Numbered from the stretch's first letter, positions 39,556-48,353 are shown. The stretch is 64,000 nt of DNA from JAVVTQ01 sp036653595 (GCA_036653595.1 JAVVTQ010000008.1:1-64000), one strand, 5' to 3'. The notes: generated by a model not told the origin, from the letters alone. Program-made: numbers and translations.

Positions 39556-40950
39556 CTAAAATCTGAAATACAAAAATGGGTTATATGTTGAATCCACAAG
39601 ATATGCTATACACAAGAAGAAAAGCAACGTGAGCGCTACCAGACGAAGCGCAGTGTTTTTCCGAAACTTTGCATACAGCTTTGTGGGCAATGCGGTCGAG
39701 AAAAACACCCCGACGGCCAGAATGACGGCATAGTTTCTAAGATAGTATTCCAAGCCCACGGTTGACGCATTGGCCGAGAAATATGTCGGCACAAACATGC
39801 GCGAAAGGTATTCGAAAAGCATGGAAAAGTCGGTTATTGCAAACAGTGTCCAGCCGAGAAGCAGAGCAAAGACCATGTAAAAATGCGAAAAAATGCGGTG
39901 CTTGTTGAGCACGCTGATAAAGCCGCTCTTTTCAATCACAAGCAGCGCGAAGAAGTACAGTCCCCATATGACAAAGTTCCACGAGGCACCGTGCCAAAAA
40001 CCTGTGAGCGCCCAGACTATGAACAAGTTTAAAGTGTTGCGCCATGCCGAGCAGCGGGAGCCGCCGAGCGGAAAATAGACATACTCGCGAAACCACATGC
40101 CGAGGGTGATGTGCCAGCGCCTCCAAAAATCGGACACGCTTCGAGCAGTATAGGGGTCATCGAAGTTTTTCGGAAAATTGAAGCCGAGCATCTTGCCTAG
40201 CCCCACCGCCATCTGGGAATAGCCGGAGAAGTCAAAATATATCTGTAAAGAAAAAGCGAGGATTCCAACCCATGCGAGGCCTGTGGATATTGTGCCAAAG
40301 CCAATGCTCTCAACCTCGGCCCAAAGTGCTCCGACACTGTTGGCAATCAGAACCTTTCTCGCAAGCCCGATTATAAAGTCCTCCATGCCGCTTTCTAGCT
40401 GTTCGAAAGTTATCGTGCGATCTCTCATCTCGTTTTGAACGTCGGTGTACCGCACAATCGGCCCTGCGATAAGCTGCGGGAAAAGGGAAACATAGGCCGC
40501 GACATTTATATAATTCTTTTCCGCATCCACTTTTCCGCGGTAAACGTCAATCGTATAAGACAGCGTCTGGAAAGTATAGAAGCTTATTCCGAGCGGCAGC
40601 GTGAGATTGAGCAGCGGAATGGTGGCGCAAAAGACAGCGTTGATGTTTTCAATGAAGAAGTTGCTGTACTTGAATACAAGCAAAAAGCCGAGGCTTATCA
40701 CGAGAGAAGCAATAAGACACCAGCGCTTTTTTTTCAAATTATCTCGGTAGCGCGCTATGCCGAGCGCACAGAGATAGTTGACGGTCACAGTCGCTATCAT
40801 AATGGGGAAAAATCTCATTTCACCCCATGAATAGAAAACCAGACTGAGGATTAGGAGAGCAAAATTCTTTGCTTTTTTGGGGCATATATAGTAAAGTATA
40901 AGAGCACAGGGAAGAAATTGAAAAATAAAAAGTATGCTGCTGAAAACCAT
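39556..40950 (-). CDS. MBOAT-family O-acyltransferase (AlgI/PatA-like)
   Basis: A 464-residue membrane protein with about ten or eleven hydrophobic segments. The catalytic His is in LTGFWHGASWNFVIWGLYFF (about residue 318), and the family segments LPLGISFYTFQTLSYTIDVYRGK, FDFSGYSQMAVGLGKMLGFNFPKNF and SVSDFWRRWHITLGMWFREYVYFPLGG are intact. It moves an acyl group across the membrane to the DHHW partner, modifying a surface polymer; which polymer is unknown, as no polysaccharide genes are adjacent. The ATG at 40950 follows TTGAGG; the frame also extends upstream to 41022 but without family residues. Confidence 0.92.
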   Translation of the reverse strand: MVFSSILFIFQFLPCALILYYICPKKAKNFALLILSLVFYSWGEMRFFPIMIATVTVNYLCALGIARYRDNLKKKRWCLIASLVISLGFLLVFKYSNFFIENINAVFCATIPLLNLTLPLGISFYTFQTLSYTIDVYRGKVDAEKNYINVAAYVSLFPQLIAGPIVRYTDVQNEMRDRTITFEQLESGMEDFIIGLARKVLIANSVGALWAEVESIGFGTISTGLAWVGILAFSLQIYFDFSGYSQMAVGLGKMLGFNFPKNFDDPYTARSVSDFWRRWHITLGMWFREYVYFPLGGSRCSAWRNTLNLFIVWALTGFWHGASWNFVIWGLYFFALLVIEKSGFISVLNKHRIFSHFYMVFALLLGWTLFAITDFSMLFEYLSRMFVPTYFSANASTVGLEYYLRNYAVILAVGVFFSTALPTKLYAKFRKNTALRLVALTLLFFLCIAYLVDSTYNPFLYFRF

Positions 40951-41044
40951 AGGTAAGTACCTCAAAAAAGTATTCCGATAGCGTGTTGATATCTTTGTCC
41001 AGTATACTACATTATCGCGCATTGGTAAATCTATTGATTAACAA

Positions 41045-41073
41045 AAGAAAAAGGACGGCAAAAGCCGTCCTTT
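41045..41073 (-). terminator. Terminator of the FMN-binding lipoprotein gene
   Basis: AAAGGACGGC-TTTT-GCCGTCCTTT on the minus strand followed by TTCTTTTG, 13 bp after the stop. Confidence 0.85.
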
Positions 41074-41085
41074 ATGTGACAAAAC

Positions 41086-41532
41086 TCAACTTCTTTTGAC
41101 GACGACCGTTTCGGTGTTGCCCGAGATTACCGCTTTTTCCAGCGCTTTTATCAGGGAGATAAAGCTGTTGGAGGATTCGGTGGCTCCCGCGATGACGTCC
41201 AGATTGTCTGATTTGGCCTTTTCAATATACTGATTGATCAAGTCCTTGTAATACTTCTCCGGGTATGTGCCGGAAATGGGCTCCATGGCATCGCGAAACT
41301 TTGCCGACGATGATTTGAGCGAGCCGTCCTCACCGCTTACTGCGTCCGCAACTACCGATTCAACTTTGTTGTCCTTGAAAGTTACTTCGACGAAGTCCTT
41401 ATATCCGTGCTGGTCATAATCCGAGTATTCTGCGCGATAAATGCCGTCCTTTATTTTCACCTCTCCGTTACATGAGGCGAACAAAAGCAACAGCGCCATC
41501 GCAAGTGAAAGTACGATTACAAATTTTTTCAT
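41086..41532 (-). CDS. FMN-binding lipoprotein (flavinylated)
   Basis: A 148-residue lipoprotein with lipobox FASC (Cys21) and one FMN-binding domain. The flavinylation motif DVIAGAT (112-118) matches the DxxxGAT pattern in which Thr118 receives FMN from ApbE. The domain pattern IYRAEYSDYDQHGYKDFVEVTFKDNKVESVVAD and SGTYPEKYYKDLINQYIEKAKSDN is typical. Such proteins carry electrons at the outer face of the membrane in extracellular electron transfer or RNF-like systems. The gene is divergent from apbE, which encodes the enzyme needed to modify it. ATG follows GGAGGCAAGCGTT. Confidence 0.9.
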   Translation of the reverse strand: MKKFVIVLSLAMALLLLFASCNGEVKIKDGIYRAEYSDYDQHGYKDFVEVTFKDNKVESVVADAVSGEDGSLKSSSAKFRDAMEPISGTYPEKYYKDLINQYIEKAKSDNLDVIAGATESSNSFISLIKALEKAVISGNTETVVVKRS

Positions 41533-41590
41533 AACGCTTGCCTCCTATAGGGAACACAGACATTATATTCGAACCGAGGTCGATTGTCAA

Positions 41591-42679
41591 ATGCAACGCA
41601 AAAGCCGAAAGAGCAATATTACGCGCAAAAACCATAAAATATTGTCATTTATCACAGTATTTGGTATAATAGTCATACTAAATGCGTGCCAAACGCGTGA
41701 TAAACCGGAAAACAATGGTGAATTTGTAAATACTACGTATCATATGAGCACGTTTGTGGCATACCAGCTTTACGGAGACGAAGCCAAGGAGACATGCACA
41801 GCGATTGACGCTATGCTTACTGATTTTGAGGCCTCCACAAGCATGTACAAACAGGGCTCCTGCATAGACAACATAAACCGCAATGCCGGCGGCAATTCTG
41901 TGGAAATTGATGACGCGACATACGATGTGCTCGCAAGAAGTCTGGAAATCAGCGGCCTGCACGAGGGAGTGTTTGACATAACTGTCGGTGCGCTCACAAA
42001 GCTCTGGAACATCAATTCCGATGAGCCGCATGTTCCGAAAGATGACGATATCAAATCTGCAAAAGCTCTTGTGGACTGCTCCGGCTTCGAGCTGCGCGAC
42101 GAGCAGGGCACGCATACGGCGCGTCTTTCAAAAGAGGGGCAGGCCATCGATTTAGGCGGAGTTGCAAAAGGCTATGCGCTCGATTTGTGCAAGGAGCAGC
42201 TGGAGAAATCAAATGTGGACTATGGCCTTATTTCAATAGGCGGCAACGTCTGCGTATATGGTGACAAGGGCGGGGAGAAGTTCACCGTCGGAATAAGGGT
42301 GCCAAAAAACGACTCGGAGGATTACTACTGTGCCGTCAAACTGGCCGATGCGATAGTCTCTACCACGGGCGCTTATGAGCGATATTTCGTCGAGAACGGT
42401 GTAAAATATCACCATATCATAGATATCAACACCGGCTATCCAGCCGTCAGCGATGTTGTCTCTGTGACAGTGATAGGGCAAAACGGCGCTCTTGCGGACT
42501 ATTACTCGACCTACTGCTTTATTTCCGGACTTGAAAAAACGCTCGAAATGATGGCTGACGGCGAGGTGACGGCCATTGTGATGGACACTCACAGCAACGT
42601 GTTTGTCTCAAAGAGCCTAGAAAGCCAGCTGGTGCTTGAGCTTTGCGACACGGGTAATTACAATTTTCAGTTCAGATAA
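41591..42679 (+). CDS. apbE: FAD:protein FMN transferase (ApbE), lipoprotein
   Basis: A 362-residue lipoprotein: N-terminal basic stretch, hydrophobic segment and a lipobox LNAC (Cys33), then the ApbE domain with MSTFVAYQLYGDEAKETCTAIDAMLTDFEASTSMYKQGS, IDLGGVAKGYALDLC, YGLISIGGNVCVYGDKGGEKFTVGIRVP and ADAIVSTTGAYERYFVENGVKYHHIIDINTGYPA. It covalently attaches FMN to Thr/Ser of target proteins, here most likely the divergent lipoprotein at 41086. The ATG at 41591 follows GAGG with a ten-base gap. Between it and the Gx transporter gene lie two tandem repeats. Confidence 0.93.
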   Translation: MQRKSRKSNITRKNHKILSFITVFGIIVILNACQTRDKPENNGEFVNTTYHMSTFVAYQLYGDEAKETCTAIDAMLTDFEASTSMYKQGSCIDNINRNAGGNSVEIDDATYDVLARSLEISGLHEGVFDITVGALTKLWNINSDEPHVPKDDDIKSAKALVDCSGFELRDEQGTHTARLSKEGQAIDLGGVAKGYALDLCKEQLEKSNVDYGLISIGGNVCVYGDKGGEKFTVGIRVPKNDSEDYYCAVKLADAIVSTTGAYERYFVENGVKYHHIIDINTGYPAVSDVVSVTVIGQNGALADYYSTYCFISGLEKTLEMMADGEVTAIVMDTHSNVFVSKSLESQLVLELCDTGNYNFQFR

Positions 42680-42699
42680 GCAGTATGTTTGTATCTCAA

Positions 42700-42895
42700 T
42701 TAGCCGTGACAAATGCGGAGGCATTCGGGAAGTCAAGGTTGACGGCGAAGAGTGCGTCATAGTCCGCCAGTCCGATATGCTTGCATAGTATATGTGCGCG
42801 AGCGCACCGCGAAAGAGCAGACGTCAAGCAAAAATAAAGCGCAGAGGCTGCGGCTAATTCCTGCTCTGCGCATCGCCGCCAATAAATGATTTCAG
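42700..42895 (+). repeat. Tandem repeat unit A with a decayed groES 3' end
   Basis: This 196-bp unit starts TTAGCCGTGACAAATGCGG and ends AATAAATGATTTCAG. Positions 42731-42787 match the 3' end of groES (residues EVKVDGEECVIVRQSD) almost base for base, with one known substitution (ATGC for ATAC). Upstream the resemblance continues in decayed form. The second half is unrelated to groES and contains the hairpins GTGCGC/GCGCAC and GCGCAGAG/CTCTGCGC. There is no start codon or ribosome binding site, so it is not a gene. Confidence 0.9.
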
Positions 42896-43094
42896 TTAGG
42901 CGTGACAAATGCGGCGGCATTCGGGAAGTCAAGGTTGACGGCGAAGAGTGCGTCATAGTCCGCCAGTCCGATATGCTTGCATTAGTATATGTGCGCGAGC
43001 GCACCGCGAAAGAGCATTCGTCAAGCAAAAAAACAAAGCGCAGAGGATGCGGCTAATCCCGGCTCTGCGCATCGTCACCAATAAATGATTTCAG
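42896..43094 (+). repeat. Tandem repeat unit B with a decayed groES 3' end
   Basis: A 199-bp second copy in direct orientation, immediately adjacent to unit A and differing by a small number of substitutions and two short insertions. The groES-derived block is at 42925-42983. Its two hairpins are conserved, including compensating loop changes only. The unit ends one base before the AGGAGG-type site of the Gx transporter gene, so the array forms its 5' untranslated region. Confidence 0.9.
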
Positions 43095-43104
43095 AGGTAT
43101 TGCA

Positions 43105-43638
43105 GTGCAACGAGGAAAAGCTGCGCAAAAGGCCGCGATGATGGGAATGCTGTTTGCGCTCGCAATAGCGCTGTCCTATCTCGAAAATATGTTGCCTCCA
43201 ATTGCCGGTGCGGTGCCGGGAATAAAGCTCGGACTCTCAAACATTGTGACGATGTACTGCCTTTTCATTGAGGGGCCGGTATCGGCGCTTCTGTTGGCCG
43301 TGCTAAAGGGTGGCGCCGTCACGGTGACGAGAGGCCTTGCGGGAGGAGCGCTCAGTCTCTGTGGGGGGCTGTGCTCTGTCGCCGTTATGCTGCTCTGTAA
43401 TAGGCTAAAATCCAAAAATATGTTCACGAGCGTTATGGGCGCGGTAGCACACAATATAGGTCAGCTTGTGGCGGCATCTCTTTTGGTGTCATCTGCTTTT
43501 GCTCTTTACTACATCCCGGTTTTGGTTATCAGCGGTGTGGCAATGGGAATAATCACATCACTTATATATAAAGCGATATCCCCCGCATTGGAAAAACTCA
43601 ATTCTCAAAAAAAAAATGAAAGCTGGGACGACAAGTGA
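43105..43638 (+). CDS. Gx transporter family membrane protein (HepPP synthase component I-like)
   Basis: A 177-residue membrane protein with about five or six hydrophobic segments. Markers are ALSYLENMLPPIAGAVPGIKLGLSNIVTMYCLFIEG and LLAVLKGGAVTVTRGLAGGALSLCGGL. It was formerly named heptaprenyl diphosphate synthase component I; it is now treated as a small transporter often encoded beside FMN-binding proteins and ApbE in flavin-based electron transfer loci, as here. The GTG start at 43105 follows AGAGG. The last four bases overlap the lipid kinase gene. Confidence 0.85.
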   Translation: MQRGKAAQKAAMMGMLFALAIALSYLENMLPPIAGAVPGIKLGLSNIVTMYCLFIEGPVSALLLAVLKGGAVTVTRGLAGGALSLCGGLCSVAVMLLCNRLKSKNMFTSVMGAVAHNIGQLVAASLLVSSAFALYYIPVLVISGVAMGIITSLIYKAISPALEKLNSQKKNESWDDK

Positions 43639-44564
43639 AATACGTGTTTATTGTTAACCCAAAGTCAGGCAAAAAGGAAGCTTCCGGCTATGTTATTCCG
43701 CTCATAGAGGCGTATTTCAAAGGCAAAAACCTGGATTATGAGATAAAAATAACGCAATATGCCAAACACGCCACACAGCTGGCCCGCGAGGCTGCGAGCG
43801 AAAATGAACAGGTGAGAATCTGCTCTTGCGGCGGTGACGGAACACTGAGCGAGGTTGCTGCGGGACTTGTGGGATTTGACAATGCCGAGTTTGCCTGCTT
43901 CCCATGCGGCAGCGGAAACGATTACATAAAATACTTTGGAACGGCAAATGATTTTTCAAATATAGAACAGGTTGTTTTGGGAAAATCGAAAGTGGTGGAC
44001 ATTCTGCGAATCAACGATACATATTGTCTGAATCTGCTGTCTGTCGGAATAGACGCTGATGTCGCCAGCTACATCCCGCGCATTCGAAGAATGCCGCTGG
44101 TCAACGGGCCGATGGCGTACAATGCGGCGCTTGTCTACTGCCTGCTTAAAAAAATCGGAAAACATCTGACTGTCAGAGTCGACGAGGCCGAGATGAGCGG
44201 AAAATTTATGTTGGCAGCCGTTGGAAACGGCAGGGTTTACGGAGGCGGATTCTATGCGACGCCGGAGGCAATTTTGGATGACGGACTGCTGGATGTGGTC
44301 GCCGTCAATAAAATATCGCGCTTTAGAATAGCCAAGGTGGTTTCAAAGTACAAAAATGGCGAACATCTAAAAAATGGGGAAGCAATCGACGAGCTAAAGG
44401 ACTGCCTTACCTTTTTCAGAGGAAAAAAGGCAGAGATCGTGTCCGACAAAGAATTTGCGCTTAATATAGACGGAGAAATGTCCGCTACCAATCATATAAA
44501 TATCGAGATTATTCCGGCTGCACTTAAGTTTATTATCCCACTGACGGCCAAAATCACTGTATAA
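43635..44564 (+). CDS. Diacylglycerol kinase-family lipid kinase
   Basis: A 309-residue kinase of the YegS/DgkB type. The start MKYVFIVNPKSGKKEASGYVIPLIEAYF carries the first nucleotide contact, SCGGDGTLSEVAAGLVG the GGDGT motif, CFPCGSGNDYIKYFG the second, and the C-terminal domain has AVGNGRVYGGGFYATPEAILDDGLLDVVAV. It phosphorylates diacylglycerol or a related lipid. It starts with GTG overlapping the previous stop and is followed by the groESL promoter. Confidence 0.92.
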   Translation: MKYVFIVNPKSGKKEASGYVIPLIEAYFKGKNLDYEIKITQYAKHATQLAREAASENEQVRICSCGGDGTLSEVAAGLVGFDNAEFACFPCGSGNDYIKYFGTANDFSNIEQVVLGKSKVVDILRINDTYCLNLLSVGIDADVASYIPRIRRMPLVNGPMAYNAALVYCLLKKIGKHLTVRVDEAEMSGKFMLAAVGNGRVYGGGFYATPEAILDDGLLDVVAVNKISRFRIAKVVSKYKNGEHLKNGEAIDELKDCLTFFRGKKAEIVSDKEFALNIDGEMSATNHINIEIIPAALKFIIPLTAKITV

Positions 44565-44607
44565 ATTTGTGCAATATGCCAAAAATGAAATTGTTTATGC
44601 AGAACAC

Positions 44608-44635
44608 TTGAATTTTCAAAAAAATATATTACAAT
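44608..44635 (+). promoter_or_regulatory. groESL promoter
   Basis: TTGAAT (44608-44613), 16 bp, TACAAT (44630-44635), with CIRCE starting six bases downstream. Confidence 0.8.
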
Positions 44636-44640
44636 TACTA

Positions 44641-44667
44641 TTAGCACTCGAATAAACAGAGTGCTAA
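44641..44667. promoter_or_regulatory. CIRCE element of groESL
   Basis: TTAGCACTC-N9-GAGTGCTAA, exact consensus, overlapping the transcript start; target of HrcA. Confidence 0.97.
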
Positions 44668-44693
44668 TATGATTAATACGGAGGATTGAATTT

Positions 44694-44978
44694 ATGAAAC
44701 TGAAACCTCTTGCTGACAGGGTTGTCCTAAAAATGACCGAGGCAGAAGAAACAACCAAGAGCGGGATAATTTTGACCGCTGGAGCAAAGGAAAAGCCGCA
44801 GATTGCAGAAGTCGTGGCAGTTGGTCCGGGAGGCCTTGTTGAAGGCAAAGAAGTAGAGATGAATGTCAAAGCCGGCGACAAAGTCATAATCAGCAAATAC
44901 TCGGGCACAGAAGTCAAGGTTGACGGCGAAGAGTGCGTCATAGTCCGCCAGTCCGATATACTTGCAATAGTATTATAA
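44694..44978 (+). CDS. groES: Co-chaperonin GroES
   Basis: A 94-residue GroES (MKLKPLADRVVLKMTEAEETTKSGIILTAGAKEKPQIAEVVAVGPGG, then GDKVIISKYSGTEVKVDGEECVIVRQSDILAIVL) including the mobile loop that contacts GroEL. ATG follows ACGGAGGATTGAATTT. Its last 60 bp or so are the source of the block found in the repeats at 42700-43094. It lies 27 bp before groEL under a CIRCE-controlled promoter. Confidence 0.98.
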   Translation: MKLKPLADRVVLKMTEAEETTKSGIILTAGAKEKPQIAEVVAVGPGGLVEGKEVEMNVKAGDKVIISKYSGTEVKVDGEECVIVRQSDILAIVL

Positions 44979-45005
44979 TCTGTTAAATTATTAGGAGTGA
45001 TTAAA

Positions 45006-46640
45006 ATGGCAAAAGAACTCAAATATTCGGAGGAGGCCAGAAAAGGCCTCAAAACAGGCATTGACAAGCTCGCCGACACAGTGAGAATAACGCTGGGACC
45101 CAAGGGAAGAAACGTGGTTCTCGACAAAAAGTTTGGCGCGCCGCTCATCACCAACGACGGTGTCACGATAGCAAAGGAAATTGAGCTTGAGGACAAATTC
45201 GAAAACATGGGTGCCCAGATGATCAAGGAAGCCGCGATGAAGACAAACGACGCTGCCGGAGACGGAACGACAACGGCGACGCTGTTCACACAAGCAATGG
45301 TTCACGAGGGCATGAAGAATGTCTCTGCCGGCGCGAACCCGATGATACTCAAAAAAGGCATCGAGAAGGCTGTCAAGGCTGCTGTTGCCAGCATTGTCGG
45401 CAGCTCCAAGCAGGTTTCGGGCTCAGGCGACATCGCGCGCGTGGCGACGATTTCGGCCGGAGATGAATTCATAGGAAACCTCATTGCCGAGGCGATGGAA
45501 AAGGTCACACATGATGGAGTCATCACGATAGAGGAATCAAAGACGGCCGACACATTCACCGAAGTTGTTGAGGGGATGCAGTTTGACCGCGGATATATCA
45601 CCCCGTATCTTGTGACCGATACAGAAAAGATGGAGGCCGTTCTCGACAATGCCTCTATTCTGATTACAGACAAAAAAATCAGCAATATACAGGAAATTCT
45701 GCCTCTGCTTGAGCAAATTGTCCAGACAGGCAAAAAGCTGCTCATCATCGCCGAGGATGTAGAGGGCGATGCGCTGGCAAACCTGATAGTCAACAAGCTT
45801 CGCGGAACGTTTGTATGCGTTGCCGTAAAAGCGCCCGGATTTGGTGATCGCCGCAAGGAGATGCTGCAGGACATTGCCACACTTACCGGCGGCCGCGTCA
45901 TCAGCGAGGAGCTGGGACTGACATTGCAGGATGCAAAGATTGAGGACCTCGGCTCTGCTTCAAAGGTGCAAGTTAAGAAAGAAAACACCATCATAATGGG
46001 CGGCAGCGGCGACAAGACCGAAATCGACGCGAGAATCGCGCAGATTCGCGCTCAAATTGAGGCTTCAACCTCTGACTTCGACCGCGAGAAGCTCCAAGAA
46101 CGTCTCGCAAAGCTGGCGGGCGGCGTTGCTGTTATACGCGTCGGCGCAGCGACTGAGATGGAGATGAAGGAGAAAAAGCTCCGCATCGAGGATGCCCTTT
46201 CCGCGACAAAGGCTGCTGTTGAGGAAGGCATTGTGGCCGGCGGCGGAGTTGTGTTTATAAACGCTATTCCGGCTGTTGAAAAGGTTATCGAGTCTATCAC
46301 CAACAGCGATGACGAGAAGACCGGTGCTCGAATCGTCTTAAAAGCGCTTGAAACTCCTGTGCGCCAGATTGCGCTCAACGCAGGTCTTGATGGTGCGGTG
46401 ATTATAAATAAGATTCACGAGAGCAAAAAAGTCGGCTATGGCATGGATGTCACAAAGGAATGCTACTGTGACATGATAGCTTCCGGAATCGTTGACCCGA
46501 CAAAGGTTTCGCGCAGCGCGCTGCAAAATGCGGCTTCGGTTGCGGCGATGATACTCACGACAGAGGCTGTTGTGGCCGATATCCCCGAGGAAAACCCCGC
46601 TCCCATGGGCGGCAACCCCGGCATGGGCGGAATGTATTAA
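45006..46640 (+). CDS. groL: Chaperonin GroEL
   Basis: A 544-residue GroEL with the ATP-site segments TLGPKGRNVV and NDAAGDGTTTATLFTQAM, the apical domain and the C-terminal tail GGNPGMGGMY, a shortened form of the Gly-Gly-Met repeat. The ATG at 45006 follows TAGGAGTGATTAAA; a GTG at 44997 is in frame but overlaps that site. The strong terminator after it also carries the ribosome binding site of the next gene. Confidence 0.98.
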   Translation: MAKELKYSEEARKGLKTGIDKLADTVRITLGPKGRNVVLDKKFGAPLITNDGVTIAKEIELEDKFENMGAQMIKEAAMKTNDAAGDGTTTATLFTQAMVHEGMKNVSAGANPMILKKGIEKAVKAAVASIVGSSKQVSGSGDIARVATISAGDEFIGNLIAEAMEKVTHDGVITIEESKTADTFTEVVEGMQFDRGYITPYLVTDTEKMEAVLDNASILITDKKISNIQEILPLLEQIVQTGKKLLIIAEDVEGDALANLIVNKLRGTFVCVAVKAPGFGDRRKEMLQDIATLTGGRVISEELGLTLQDAKIEDLGSASKVQVKKENTIIMGGSGDKTEIDARIAQIRAQIEASTSDFDREKLQERLAKLAGGVAVIRVGAATEMEMKEKKLRIEDALSATKAAVEEGIVAGGGVVFINAIPAVEKVIESITNSDDEKTGARIVLKALETPVRQIALNAGLDGAVIINKIHESKKVGYGMDVTKECYCDMIASGIVDPTKVSRSALQNAASVAAMILTTEAVVADIPEENPAPMGGNPGMGGMY

Positions 46641-46655
46641 TCGATAATTAAGAAT

Positions 46656-46696
46656 AAATCACCCTGTATATGCCCAGCATATACAGGGTGATTTTT
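46656..46696 (+). terminator. groESL terminator overlapping the next ribosome binding site
   Basis: AAATCACCCTGTATATGC pairs perfectly with GCATATACAGGGTGATTT (18 bp) across a three-base loop, followed by TT and the ATG at 46697. The AGGG of the right arm is the only purine-rich site for that ATG, so the hairpin would also hide it. Confidence 0.85.
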
Positions 46697-48283
46697 ATGA
46701 CAAGAAAGCGACTTTTTATCTTATTTGTAATGTTTGCCATTATGGCGAATCTGCTGATGCTCAGACTTTTTATCATCATTACCGATGGCGAATATGCAAA
46801 GGCTGCGGCTGAACAGGGCTCATATACCGCAGAGGTGTCACGGATCAGACCGAATTTCAAAGACTGCAACGGCATTTCATTTACCGGACACGGAATGTCC
46901 TATAAAGCCTTTGTTATTCCATCTAAAACGGACTGTGACAGCCTAAAGAGCCATATCCCGAAAGCGGATTTGGAATACTTCGAAAAATGCCTTTCAAACG
47001 GGCGCCCTTTTCTGATTGACCTTAAGAATGAAAGGGATTCGCTCACCGTGCCGGAGGTTATTTTGTGCCGTCAAAGATATGAGGAAAACACCGTCGCCAG
47101 TCATCTCTTAGGTTATCTCGACTATGACGGGCACGGAATATCGGGGCTTGAGCGAGTGTTTGAGGACTACCTCTTGAAAAACACAATCAGGGAAACCGTG
47201 AGCGTGCCCGTGAATGCGCGCGGAATCGCTCTGGGCGGTGCGCAATCGGTACGGCGCCAAACAGAAGGCGGATCCGGCGACATCACGCTGACAGTCGATA
47301 TCGAAATGCAAAAGACGGCCGAAAAAATCGCAGGTCAGCTTATGAAAAGCGGTGCTGTCGTCGTCACGGATTTACAGACGAGCGCGATTAAAGCTATGGT
47401 GAGCCTGCCGGACTTCGATCAAAATGATATTGCGAGTGCGATAGCCGCAGACAATACTGCGCTGATGAACAAGGCACTTGAAGCATATAATGTGGGATCG
47501 GTGTACAAAATTGTCATAGCGGCGGCCGCGCTTGAGGCGAGCGATGGAAATTTCGAGAGGACATGCACAGGAAGCATTGATATTGGCGGAGTGACTTACA
47601 CCTGCAATGATTTTGCCGCTCACGGCGATATGACACTCGAAAAAGCGCTTGAGCACTCCTGCAACACCTACTTTATTGCGCTCGGTAACGAAATCGGAGC
47701 CGAGGCGATTCACAATATGGCTTTGTCAATGGGACTGGGCAAAAGTGCAGAGCTGTGCGCGGGATACTCGACAAAAACAGGAAATATCCCGAGTTTGACG
47801 GAGCTTGACCGCAGCTCGGAGCTGTGCAACAACTGCTTTGGACAGGGCGCGCTTTTGACCACGCCGATTCACATCGCGCAGTATACGGCGTGCGTCGCAA
47901 ATGACGGAGTGTTTACGCCGTTTTCGATTGTCAAGTCAGTCGGAGAGCAAAAAATCGAGAAAATACCGTCCTCGAAACCGATGAGCACAAAGACAGCGCA
48001 GTTTATCAAAAACAGCCTGGCACTCGCGGTTGAAAAGGGAACGGGAACGAAGGCAAAGCCGCAGTTTGTCAGCGCGGCCGGGAAAACGGGAACGGCGCAG
48101 ACCGGTTCATACAACGAGGACGGCTCGGAAAAACTTGTCGGGTGGTTTACCGGATATTTTCCGGCGGAGAATCCGCGCTATCAAATAACGGTAATGACGG
48201 TCAACGAGGGATATGGATATATGAGTGCGGCCCCTATTTTCGCGCGGCTTGCGGATGCAATTTGGCTGGGGTTTTGTTCCTGA
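46697..48283 (+). CDS. Penicillin-binding protein (transpeptidase, class B-like)
   Basis: A 528-residue protein: N-terminal membrane anchor (LFILFVMFAIMANLLMLRLFIII, about 6-28), a dimerisation-like domain and a transpeptidase domain with SxxK at Ser268 (VGSVYK), SxN at Ser321 (HSCN) and KTG at 463-465 (AGKTGTAQ). The usual RG-x-I-x-DRNG start of the extracellular part is degenerate (RIRPNFKDCNGI). It should crosslink peptidoglycan and be inhibited by beta-lactams; it is most like the SpoVD/PbpA group, which would suggest a sporulation or division role, but that is not certain. Confidence 0.88.
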   Translation: MTRKRLFILFVMFAIMANLLMLRLFIIITDGEYAKAAAEQGSYTAEVSRIRPNFKDCNGISFTGHGMSYKAFVIPSKTDCDSLKSHIPKADLEYFEKCLSNGRPFLIDLKNERDSLTVPEVILCRQRYEENTVASHLLGYLDYDGHGISGLERVFEDYLLKNTIRETVSVPVNARGIALGGAQSVRRQTEGGSGDITLTVDIEMQKTAEKIAGQLMKSGAVVVTDLQTSAIKAMVSLPDFDQNDIASAIAADNTALMNKALEAYNVGSVYKIVIAAAALEASDGNFERTCTGSIDIGGVTYTCNDFAAHGDMTLEKALEHSCNTYFIALGNEIGAEAIHNMALSMGLGKSAELCAGYSTKTGNIPSLTELDRSSELCNNCFGQGALLTTPIHIAQYTACVANDGVFTPFSIVKSVGEQKIEKIPSSKPMSTKTAQFIKNSLALAVEKGTGTKAKPQFVSAAGKTGTAQTGSYNEDGSEKLVGWFTGYFPAENPRYQITVMTVNEGYGYMSAAPIFARLADAIWLGFCS

Positions 48284-48298
48284 GATATTACTTCGTGC

Positions 48299-48327
48299 TT
48301 GACAAAAATTCAACAGTTTCCTATAAT
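48299..48327 (+). promoter_or_regulatory. alaS T-box promoter
   Basis: TTGACA (48299-48304), 17 bp, TATAAT (48322-48327), both consensus. Confidence 0.88.
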
Positions 48328-48353
48328 TGAACTGATATAAAATATATAATAAA

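Noticed and set aside
42696..43028. A 110-codon minus-strand open frame across the repeat array
   Set aside because: It is a by-product of the two repeats: no ribosome binding site, residues repeat with the DNA period, and it is the antisense of the groES remnant.
46656..46696. Treating the hairpin before the penicillin-binding protein gene as a riboswitch
   Set aside because: It is a simple 18-bp stem with a three-base loop and no conserved aptamer sequence.
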